Source: an uncultured Ruminococcus sp. (GTDB lineage: Bacteria; Bacillota; Clostridia; Oscillospirales; Acutalibacteraceae). From it: 13,039 nt of DNA. Shown one piece after another: positions 1-6,127 of the stretch (positions within the stretch are counted from its first letter, which is position 1; every line of letters begins with the position of its first letter). Position numbers and translations under genes: made by a program. Where the stretch lies: NCBI GenBank assembly GCA_902773165.1, contig CACYDO010000056.1, positions 1-13,039 on the forward strand, in the 5' to 3' direction. Below the pieces are notes generated by a model, which worked only from the letters and a program-made list of their open reading frames with translations, was not told where the DNA came from and did no database searches.

Positions 1-52
1 GTCAGCGGCGACACGCCGCCGGAACTGTCAGCGGCGACACGCCGCCGGAACC
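1..52. repeat. Two tandem copies of a 26-bp GC-rich unit
   Basis: Two direct copies, 1-26 and 27-52, differ only at the last base. Each unit contains a perfect hairpin, GCGGCG / ACA / CGCCGC. The array touches the window edge, so more copies may lie upstream. There is no open reading frame signature and no spacer variation, so this is a short tandem repeat of intergenic type, and its function is not visible here. Confidence 0.75.
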
Positions 53-56
53 GGCT

Positions 57-72
57 CCGGGCGCTTGCCCGG
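57..72. other. GC-rich stem-loop next to the tandem repeats
   Basis: CCGGGC (57-62), loop GCTT, GCCCGG (67-72) form a perfect 6-bp stem. No T-run follows on the plus strand and no A-run precedes it that would make a minus-strand terminator. It is therefore probably part of the repeat structure at 1-52 rather than a standard terminator. It sits about 35 bp upstream of the start region of the small gene at 109-373. Confidence 0.45.
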
Positions 73-108
73 CGAAAATAAATTTCATTTGATTATTGAA
101 AGGAAATG

Positions 109-373
109 ATGTAAAATTAAACGTACAAAAAGGGTTCTCATAATAATTTTTGCAGTATTGGCGTTATGGGGCTGCTTATTGGGCTTTGACTGGTACAGAG
201 TTACCGTATCCGACGCACACACGCCCGTATTTAGCATTCGATTCAACCCGGAAAAACATCATTACACCGGATTGGGATATTCCTTTGACGTATACGATCA
301 CCCTGTTACGGGATATTCTGAATACGCATTTTATCTTTTTGGAAATCTCGTCACTTCAACCTTTACGGATTAA
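109..373 (+). pseudogene. Small membrane-anchored protein with a disrupted start (1-nt insertion)
   Basis: The coding frame is open from 113 to the stop at 371-373. It reads as a basic stretch (KIKRTKR), a hydrophobic membrane segment (VLIIIFAVLALWGCLLGF), and a short extracytoplasmic domain rich in Tyr and Phe. An AAAGGA ribosome binding site (99-104) and ATG at 109-111 sit exactly where a start is expected, but the base T112 puts this ATG out of frame and gives ATG-TAA. Removing T112 would give a normal 87-residue protein beginning M-K-I-K-R. The only in-frame alternative starts are weak, such as TTG at 158, which would cut the membrane segment in half. The style resembles small clostridial exported proteins of unknown function. 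It may be a true frameshift, a sequencing error, or a gene using an unusual start. The stop lies 9 bp before the GIY-YIG gene. Confidence 0.5.
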
Positions 374-382
374 TATATTGCC

Positions 383-688
383 ATGATCTACTACACTTAT
401 ATGCTGCGCTGTGACGGCGGTGAAATATACACCGGCATTACGACCGATATCAAGCGGCGAATGTCGGAGCATTTTTCAAAAAGCGGAGCTAAATATACAA
501 GATCTCACAGCGCAAAAAGGCTCGAAGCAGTTTGGGAAAGCTCTGACCGCTCCCATGCTTCGAGACTTGAATACAGAATAAAACAGCTTACAAAACAGAA
601 AAAAGAAAAGCTTATCCTCGACAACTCTCTTTCCATGATTCCCGGGATAGAACCCGAGGAGTACCGCCGGATAAGCTGTGAGGTCTGA
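383..688 (+). CDS. GIY-YIG nuclease-fold protein, UPF0213 (YhbQ/YazA) type
   Basis: This is a 101-residue protein. The GIY-equivalent strand is at residues 4-10 (YTYMLRC) and the YIG-equivalent is YTG at 16-18. R25/R26 lie in the helix that carries the family's catalytic Arg, and E63 in RLE is the likely metal ligand. The basic helix LTKQKKEKL around 69-77 is typical of stand-alone single-domain GIY-YIG proteins of about 80-100 residues. The family is known for DNA cleavage in related enzymes; the cellular role of UPF0213 members is poorly defined. The ATG at 383 has no strong ribosome binding site, but it lies 9 bp after the stop of the preceding small gene, so translation may be coupled. 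The stop is only 3 bp from the stop of the convergent gene at 692-1942, and no clear terminator separates them. Confidence 0.85.
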   Translation: MIYYTYMLRCDGGEIYTGITTDIKRRMSEHFSKSGAKYTRSHSAKRLEAVWESSDRSHASRLEYRIKQLTKQKKEKLILDNSLSMIPGIEPEEYRRISCEV

Positions 689-691
689 GCT

Positions 692-1942
692 TTATTCGCC
701 TAGTATCAGCTCGTCATAATGCCTTATTTCCTCGGCTGTGGCAGCGTCTTCCAGATAATCGGCAGAATAAAGGATATATCCGTCTGCGCCTGCGCTGCGC
801 GCATATTCGATCTGCGAAGCGATTATACTGCCGCTGTGCCACGTTCCGTCATCTTCATCTGAGCCTGCCTTGTATAACGCAAGTCCGACGTAATACTCAA
901 CGCCGTCCGCCGTTATCATTTTGCGGAATTCGTCCGTCATTTTCTCGTATGGACACACCGGATTTTCAGAATTGAAATATATTTGGGGCGCAAGATAATC
1001 AATATAACCGTTCTCGCCGCACCACTCGTATACGTCTGCGCCCATTGCAAGATCGTTGTCAGGGTTTCCCTGGGGCGCTATCCCGAAAACGATACTGTTG
1101 TCTTCGCTTTTAACCGCGGAATAAATACCTGCGATCAGTGTATTGACGTTTGCGCAGCGCCATTTTTGCAAAGTGAGCGGAGTTTTTCTGCGCGATAGAC
1201 TGTTCAGATACTCGCTGTAATCAGCTTCGTCAATGCCGCTTTCGGTGAATGCGTAAAAATAATCGTCTAAATGTATACCATCTACATCGTAATTATGGAC
1301 AAGCTCACGCACTCCGTCAATTATCAAAGAACGAACCTCGGCGGACGCAGGATTCATGTAAACTCCACCGTTGTAAACGATAACGCGGCGTTCGTTGCCT
1401 TCCCATTTTTTACACGGACTGTTATCGGGAATGACCGTTCCCGATGACGATATCCTATAAGGATTTATCCAGGCGTGAAGCTCCATTCCCGAGGCGTGAG
1501 CCGTTTCGATCATAAACGCAAGAGGGTCATAATCGGGTTCTTTGCCGTCGAGCAGATAAATCTCGGAAAACGGAAAGATATCCGAAGGATATGCCGCGTC
1601 ACAGTTCGGGCGAACCTGAACAAAGAGCGTATTTACCCCGTGGCGCTTTGCCTGTGCAACGATCTCAGAAAACCTTCTCCGAAACGTTTTTTCGCTCATG
1701 CTGCCGGAGCTGTCTTCGGAATAAAGGCTGAAATAAGGCACCCACAATCCGCGCATTTCGCCGCCGCTGCGCTTGTACGCTATAATATCGGCGCTCTCGG
1801 GCGTGTCGGGAGTATCGGGAGTTTCTCTCCCCGTTCTGTCGGGCGAGCTGCGATACAGGCAAATGCAGCAGACCATCAGGACAGAAACAAACACCACAGC
1901 CGCCGTGAGTGCGGCAAATATTTTTCGTACAGAATTGCGCAT
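692..1942 (-). CDS. GHL10-type glycoside hydrolase-like exported protein
   Basis: This is a 416-residue protein. ATG at 1942 is chosen because AAAGGAG (959-953 of the 1900s) lies 10 nt upstream and because it gives a basic N-terminus followed by a hydrophobic segment at residues 9-29. A T/P-D repeat linker follows (TPDTPDTPES, 41-50). The catalytic-type domain starts at 62 with EMRGLWVPYF. Family hallmarks are LFVQVRPNCDAAYPS (106-120), HAWINPYR (156-163), DGIHLDDYFY (221-230) and LAPQIYF (317-323). The acidic residues D221, D226 and D227 are active-site candidates. The pattern matches GHL10 (DUF187, YddW-like) TIM-barrel proteins, which are thought to act on cell-surface or external polysaccharide; the substrate is unknown. 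LMVCC resembles a lipobox only weakly, so an uncleaved membrane anchor is as likely as a lipoprotein. The gene diverges from the RluA-type gene across 69 bp. Confidence 0.88.
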   Translation of the reverse strand: MRNSVRKIFAALTAAVVFVSVLMVCCICLYRSSPDRTGRETPDTPDTPESADIIAYKRSGGEMRGLWVPYFSLYSEDSSGSMSEKTFRRRFSEIVAQAKRHGVNTLFVQVRPNCDAAYPSDIFPFSEIYLLDGKEPDYDPLAFMIETAHASGMELHAWINPYRISSSGTVIPDNSPCKKWEGNERRVIVYNGGVYMNPASAEVRSLIIDGVRELVHNYDVDGIHLDDYFYAFTESGIDEADYSEYLNSLSRRKTPLTLQKWRCANVNTLIAGIYSAVKSEDNSIVFGIAPQGNPDNDLAMGADVYEWCGENGYIDYLAPQIYFNSENPVCPYEKMTDEFRKMITADGVEYYVGLALYKAGSDEDDGTWHSGSIIASQIEYARSAGADGYILYSADYLEDAATAEEIRHYDELILGE

Positions 1943-2011
1943 GATCTTGAAGCTCCTTTGATCGTCGTTGTCAAGATGATACCACAATATACATATCGAA
2001 AGAGGTCTAAT

Positions 2012-2899
2012 ATGGGCGTTACAATAAAATTCACAGTACCGGAAGAATACACGGGCATACGCCTGCGCGAATTTCTCCGCAAAAAATGCGGAGTTTCGGC
2101 TTCTCTGCTGACAACGCTGAAGCAGTACCACGAAGGAATAACTCTCAACGGCGCGCATGCGCGCGTAACAGAAATGCTAAAAGGCGGTGATATCGCCGCG
2201 CTAACGCTGCCTGAAGAAAAATGCACGGCAGAACCTGCCAAGCTTGCGGTCGAAATTCTTTACGAAGACGAACACATAATTGTTTTTAACAAGCCTCCAT
2301 ATATGCCAACTCACCCGGTCAGAGGTCACCAGAACGACACGCTTGCAAACGCGGCCGCTTTTCTTGCGCAGCAAAAAGGTCAGGCTTACACATTCCGTGC
2401 AATAAACCGCCTTGACCGCGATACATCAGGTGCGCTTCTTGCGGCAAAAAACTCCTACGCCGCCGCGCTTCTTCCAAAAACTGTACAAAAAATATACGTT
2501 GGCGTATGCGAGGGAATAATAACGCAGGGCGGCACGATTAACGCGCCTATTCGTTTGAAGGAAGGCCACACGATAGAACGCGAAACAGGAGAAGGCGGAA
2601 TAAGCGCCGTTACGCACTACGAGCCTGTTATTGCGGGCGGCGGCCACACCTTGCTTCGGTTCAGACTTGAAACAGGCAGAACACATCAGATCAGAGTACA
2701 CATGGCGAGCATAGGGCACAGCTTAGCAGGTGACGATATGTACGGCGGTTCTCTTGAGTACATTTCAAGGCAGGCGCTTCACTGCGCAGAGATTTCGTTC
2801 CGACACCCGATCACTGATGAACAAATGACGGTAAGCGCTCCGATTCCGGAGAAATTTTTTGAATTGGTAAAAAAAGAGAGTTCGGGAAAGCTTCTGTAA
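2012..2899 (+). CDS. RluA-family pseudouridine synthase
   Basis: This is a 295-residue enzyme that isomerises uridine to pseudouridine in RNA, in the cytoplasm. AAGAGG (2000-2005) lies 6 nt before the ATG. An S4-like N-terminal part (about 10-65) precedes the catalytic domain. Motif I is ILYEDEHIIVFNKP (82-95). Motif II is NRLDRDTSG (132-140), with catalytic Asp135. A C-terminal motif RLETGRTHQIRVHMASIG (218-235) binds RNA in this family. Length and motif order are normal for RluA/RluC/RluD paralogues, but the exact target uridine cannot be read from sequence. The first motif-II residue is Asn where His is most common. The frame stays open far upstream, antisense to the neighbouring gene, but the ribosome binding site and S4-like start fix 2012. 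The stop codon lies inside the loop of the terminator hairpin at 2878-2918. Confidence 0.92.
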   Translation: MGVTIKFTVPEEYTGIRLREFLRKKCGVSASLLTTLKQYHEGITLNGAHARVTEMLKGGDIAALTLPEEKCTAEPAKLAVEILYEDEHIIVFNKPPYMPTHPVRGHQNDTLANAAAFLAQQKGQAYTFRAINRLDRDTSGALLAAKNSYAAALLPKTVQKIYVGVCEGIITQGGTINAPIRLKEGHTIERETGEGGISAVTHYEPVIAGGGHTLLRFRLETGRTHQIRVHMASIGHSLAGDDMYGGSLEYISRQALHCAEISFRHPITDEQMTVSAPIPEKFFELVKKESSGKLL

Positions 2900-2918
2900 A
2901 TAAAGCTTTTCCGGACTC
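2869..2918 (-). terminator. Rho-independent terminator for the aroB-cls side, overlapping the RluA-type gene end
   Basis: The arms at 2878-2893 and 2903-2918 pair over 16 bp with two G-T wobbles. Read on the minus strand the hairpin is followed by TC and seven T (2875-2869), a classic terminator for transcripts arriving from cls. On the plus strand it is followed only by CATATTTGTATAATG, so it would be weaker there. The stop codon of the pseudouridine synthase lies in the loop. Confidence 0.75.
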
Positions 2919-3097
2919 ATATTTGTATAATGTCTTATGTTTTTCCATTCGGCATGTTGGCTTTGTCTCGCGGCTTCCAAACGGGTGCAGGCAGTTCCGA
3001 TAAGGCTAGATTAAAGCTAAAAGTGGTTTTCGCGGATAATAATGCATAATCTGCGAAACGCGGAAACTATTTTCAGTTCGCTGCAAAGTATACTGCG

Positions 3098-4702
3098 TCA
3101 CATCAATGGCGCTGCAAGCCGCATTACTCCGCCAAGCAGCTTATATCCTATCTTCTCATGCTTTATACTCTCGGGAGTGACCTCGCGGCATTTCGCAAGC
3201 GTATTATCAAAGTCATCGGAAATATCGGCAATGCAGGTTGTTTTGTACAAATATGTCGCGCACTCAAAATGATGATACAGACTTCTGTAATCAAGATTTA
3301 TCGTTCCGACAACCGCCTTTTCGTCGTCGCAGACGAACACCTTTGCATGAACAAAACCCGGCGTATATTCGTATATCTTTACGCCTGCTTCGACAAGATA
3401 TTTATAATACGATTTTGCAAGCGAGTAAACCGCTTTTTTATCGGGAATACCCGGGAGAATAAGCTTAACGTCCACACCTCGTTCGGCTGCGAATTTCAGA
3501 GCAGATTCAAGCTCATTGTCAAGAATAAGGTACGGCGTCATTATATGAACGTAGCTTCTTGCGCGGTTGAGAATATCGAGATAAACGTTCTCCCCTACCT
3601 TGTAGCTGTCAAGCGGACAGTCGCAGTACGGCATGACATATCCGACACTTTTTCCGCTTTTTTCGATTATATCGCTGCAAAGAACCTCATCGAAGTTCGG
3701 CTCTTTTTCAGTGATATTCCACATCTGCAAAAACATCAGCGTAAAGCTTTTTGCCGCTTCGCCCTTTACCATGACTGCGGTATCCTTCCAGTGACCGAAA
3801 CGATCCAGCTCGTTGATATATTCATCGGCGAGATTTATTCCGCCGTTAAACGCAGTCTTGCCGTCTATCACGAGGATTTTTCTATGATCGCGGTAATTGT
3901 AATTAGTGGAAAAAAAAGGATATATCGGCGAAAAGGGCTTACATTTTATACCAAGGTTCCTAAGTCTCCTCGGGTAATCAGATGAAAGCGTGGAGATTTC
4001 ACACATTCCGTCGTACATCACCCGAACATCTACGCCCTGCTTCGCCTTTTCGGACAATATCTTTACGATCTTGCCCCACATCTCGCCCTCGGCGATTATG
4101 AAGAATTCAAGAAAAATGTATTTCTCCGCCTTTTTCAGCTCACGGAGAATTACCGAAAAGCAATCCTCGCCAAGCGGATAATATTCTACCTGAGTATTTT
4201 CATATATCGGGAAACAGCCGCTTCGATTTATGAATCTGCAAAGATCGTCTGTTGCAGAGTCTACAATTTCGGGCCGCTGCATAAGCTCTTCATCGTAAGG
4301 AAGGGCTTTTTTTGTCTGGTTTGTAAGCTCCTCTATGCGTTTTTTGATCGCGCGGTTGCCAATGTCGTTCTCGGTAAACAGCATTAAGATCGCTCCGGGT
4401 ATCGGAAACAAGGTAAGCAAAAGCAGCCATGTGAGCTTAGCGGTAGAATCCATATCAATAGAGAACAGATGAAACACCATCAGCACAGACAGCAGTCCGA
4501 ACGCCGCCGAAAACCACTCGTAGTAATCACGAAGCTGATCGTACAGCGAATAGAGCATTGCAAATTGCAGTATTATCAGGACAACTGCCGCACCGATCCT
4601 GCTGAAGAATAATCTCAGTATCCCATTGCGGCGTTTTGGGATAATACGCATTATATCCCCGTCGATCCGAGGATATTTGTTTTTTGCTGCGCTTTTACTC
4701 AC
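3098..4702 (-). CDS. cls: Cardiolipin synthase, phospholipase D type
   Basis: This is a 534-residue membrane enzyme that condenses two phosphatidylglycerol molecules to cardiolipin and glycerol. GTG at 4702 is chosen because GAGGTG (4713-4708) sits 5 nt upstream. TTG at 4717 would overlap that site, and ATG at 4651 lacks a good one. There are three hydrophobic segments near residues 35-55, 66-82 and 91-111, of which the family normally keeps two as an N-terminal anchor (PLDc_N region). Two HKD motifs follow: HRKILVIDG (H273, K275, D280) and HAKVFVCDD (H452, K454, D459), each with the usual following NGGINLADEY or GTINLDYRS block. Length is slightly above the usual 480-510. The gene begins 34 bp after aroB and is probably cotranscribed with it; the terminator at 2869-2918 would end the message. 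Confidence 0.93.
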   Translation of the reverse strand: MSKSAAKNKYPRIDGDIMRIIPKRRNGILRLFFSRIGAAVVLIILQFAMLYSLYDQLRDYYEWFSAAFGLLSVLMVFHLFSIDMDSTAKLTWLLLLTLFPIPGAILMLFTENDIGNRAIKKRIEELTNQTKKALPYDEELMQRPEIVDSATDDLCRFINRSGCFPIYENTQVEYYPLGEDCFSVILRELKKAEKYIFLEFFIIAEGEMWGKIVKILSEKAKQGVDVRVMYDGMCEISTLSSDYPRRLRNLGIKCKPFSPIYPFFSTNYNYRDHRKILVIDGKTAFNGGINLADEYINELDRFGHWKDTAVMVKGEAAKSFTLMFLQMWNITEKEPNFDEVLCSDIIEKSGKSVGYVMPYCDCPLDSYKVGENVYLDILNRARSYVHIMTPYLILDNELESALKFAAERGVDVKLILPGIPDKKAVYSLAKSYYKYLVEAGVKIYEYTPGFVHAKVFVCDDEKAVVGTINLDYRSLYHHFECATYLYKTTCIADISDDFDNTLAKCREVTPESIKHEKIGYKLLGGVMRLAAPLM

Positions 4703-4705
4703 TAT

Positions 4706-4713
4706 CTCACCTC
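4706..4713 (-). promoter_or_regulatory. Ribosome binding site that sets the GTG start of cls
   Basis: GAGGTGAG on the minus strand lies just before GTG at 4702-4700. It overlaps the codons that the longer TTG start would use, which argues against that start. Confidence 0.6.
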
Positions 4714-4736
4714 GCAATCATATTCTCGTCGCAGTA

Positions 4737-5849
4737 TTACATTTCAGAAATTATCTCTCGTGCTGTCTGCTCGTCAACGGGAGTGGCGTAAACATTTTCT
4801 CCGAAGCAAACAACGCTGCCTATACCCTTCTGGATAACAAATCGCAGCTTTCCGTTTCGAACTTTTTTGTCGGTGTACAGCTTTTTCACAAGCTCCTCGC
4901 GGTCGATATACTCCGGTATTTTCGCAGACAGCTGCGCTTTTGCAAGGAGCGATTCCACAGCAGAAACATCGTCGTCGCTCATGTAACCCAATTTACGCGA
5001 CAGGTGCGCCTGTGCAGCAAGCCCGATCGCAACGGCTTCTCCGTGCAAAAGCTTATAATCGCTTACAGTTTCGATCGCTCTGCCTACGGTATGACCGAGA
5101 TTGAGTATTTCACGCAGACCGCTTTCAAGCTCATCTTTCATGACCACACTGTATTTTATGCGGCAGTTGCACTCTGCGACATGCTCGCAGGCAGCTTTAT
5201 CGAATGAATATATCTTTTCCATATTTTCATTCAAAAATACAAAAAATTCTCTGTCCGCCATGCAGGCGTGCTTTATTGTTTCCGCCATACCGCTTCGCAG
5301 CTGACGTTCGGGAAGAGTTTTCCACGCATTAATGTCAATATATACCTTTTTCGGCTGATTAAACAGACCGATAAGGTTCGTTGCAAGCGGCGTATCCACA
5401 GCTGTTTTTCCTCCGACAGAAGCGTCTGCGGCAGCAAGCAGAGTGGTCGCATAATTTATAAAGGGAACGCCGCGCCCGAACGTACCTGCGGTAAAGCCTG
5501 CAAGGTCGGTGACAACTCCTCCTCCGACTGCAATAATGCAGCAGTCACGCCGAAAACCGCTTTCCAGCATAGCGTCTTCGATATATTCCTTTGTTGCGCG
5601 AACCTTGCTTTTCTCGCCGTTCGGGAAAACGAAGGTTTTTACAAAATAACCTGCCTCCGTCATTTTTTCAGCAATAGGGCGCGCATAAAGCGGCTCTACG
5701 ATATCATCAGTAACAACGGCAAATTTGCCGATCTTTCCTACAAGACCGTTTTTTATATCTTCTACAAGCTTGTCATACAGCTCGTAGCCAAGTTCGATGT
5801 CGTAGCTTGAATCAACGACTTTTTTTAATTCTACGTTAAACATTGACAC
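4737..5849 (-). CDS. aroB: 3-dehydroquinate synthase
   Basis: This 370-residue enzyme converts DAHP to 3-dehydroquinate, the second step of the shikimate pathway; it is cytoplasmic and uses NAD+ and a divalent metal. GGAAGGAG (5865-5858) lies 8 nt before GTG 5849, while the ATG six bases further in would be 14 nt away, so GTG is preferred. The N-terminal NAD domain contains VTDDIVEPLY (47-56), FPNGEKSK (75-82), GGGVVTDLAGFTAGTFGRG (109-127) and ASVGGKTAVD (143-152). The metal-binding C-terminal domain has E190 in GMAE, H253 in LGHT and H269 in LHGEA. All key residues are present and length is normal. No other aromatic pathway gene is next to it; cls follows after 34 bp. Its whole upstream leader is supplied by the inverted-repeat element at 5869-6126. 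Confidence 0.96.
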   Translation of the reverse strand: MSMFNVELKKVVDSSYDIELGYELYDKLVEDIKNGLVGKIGKFAVVTDDIVEPLYARPIAEKMTEAGYFVKTFVFPNGEKSKVRATKEYIEDAMLESGFRRDCCIIAVGGGVVTDLAGFTAGTFGRGVPFINYATTLLAAADASVGGKTAVDTPLATNLIGLFNQPKKVYIDINAWKTLPERQLRSGMAETIKHACMADREFFVFLNENMEKIYSFDKAACEHVAECNCRIKYSVVMKDELESGLREILNLGHTVGRAIETVSDYKLLHGEAVAIGLAAQAHLSRKLGYMSDDDVSAVESLLAKAQLSAKIPEYIDREELVKKLYTDKKVRNGKLRFVIQKGIGSVVCFGENVYATPVDEQTAREIISEM

Positions 5850-5857
5850 AGCAAATT

Positions 5858-5865
5858 CTCCTTCC
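5858..5865 (-). promoter_or_regulatory. Ribosome binding site that sets the GTG start of aroB
   Basis: GGAAGGAG on the minus strand is 8 nt from GTG at 5849. It lies only 3 nt outside the end of the inverted-repeat element at 5869. Confidence 0.7.
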
Positions 5866-5868
5866 TCG

Positions 5869-6126
5869 TTAAGGCAACACTGCACAAAAACCGCCTAACG
5901 GCTTTGTACCGAATCTGCTTGATCTTTTTCCGTCAGCTTCGTTATACTACGCATAAGTTCCACCAACCAATCACGCTGCGCCTTAGGGCTTGCGTTCTTG
6001 GGGTGTCACTTAATACTGCACAGAAATCCCTTGACATACGACAGTATGCATGCGAGATTTCTGTACACTCTGACGAAAAAATCCACTGCGCATCTTCGGC
6101 ACAATCTCTGTGCGGTATTGCCTTAA
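5869..6126. mobile_element. MITE-like 258-bp inverted-repeat element
   Basis: The ends TTAAGGCAACACTGCACA (5869-5886) and TGTGCGGTATTGCCTTAA (6109-6126) are inverted repeats with 16 of 18 positions matching. The outer TTAA at both ends could be a 4-bp target duplication or part of the repeat. Inside are nested hairpins: ACAGAAATC (6020-6028) with GATTTCTGT (6056-6064), enclosing CATAC/GTATG (6035-6039, 6044-6048), and GCACA/TGTGC (6099-6113) near the right end. No transposase fits in 258 bp. The minus strand has a stop-free frame of about 60 codons from the right end, with no start or ribosome binding site. This is the layout of a non-autonomous MITE or a dispersed repeat. The right end is 1 bp after the DHHW gene stop and the left end 3 bp before the aroB ribosome binding site. 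Copy number elsewhere cannot be judged from one window. Confidence 0.6.
5941..5970 (-). promoter_or_regulatory. Candidate aroB promoter inside the inverted-repeat element
   Basis: On the minus strand, TTGGTT (5970-5965), an 18-bp spacer and TATAAC (5946-5941) resemble a sigma-A promoter. Each box departs from consensus, so this is tentative. It would give a leader of about 85 nt to the aroB GTG. Confidence 0.3.
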
Positions 6127-6127
6127 A

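Noticed and set aside
1..52. Possible CRISPR array
   Set aside because: The two 26-bp units are directly adjacent with no spacer between them, and no Cas gene is present.
150..386. 78-codon frame starting with ATG-like codon at 150
   Set aside because: It overlaps the better frame at 113-373, lacks a ribosome binding site, and shows no signal or membrane segment, unlike the other frame.
1475..2011. N-terminal extension of the RluA-type gene by a long open frame
   Set aside because: It runs antisense to the GHL10-type gene, has no family match, and the ribosome binding site and S4-like start fit 2012.
1943..2011. TTGACA on the minus strand upstream of the GHL10-type gene as its -35 box
   Set aside because: A -10 box 17 bp further on would fall on the ribosome binding site and start codon, where the sequence is TTCAAG. 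Other boxes in this 69-bp gap are too weak to list.
3158..3985. 275-codon open frame on the plus strand
   Set aside because: It is entirely antisense to cls, whose HKD motifs and codon use are clear; the antisense protein is Cys/Arg/Phe-rich without domain character.
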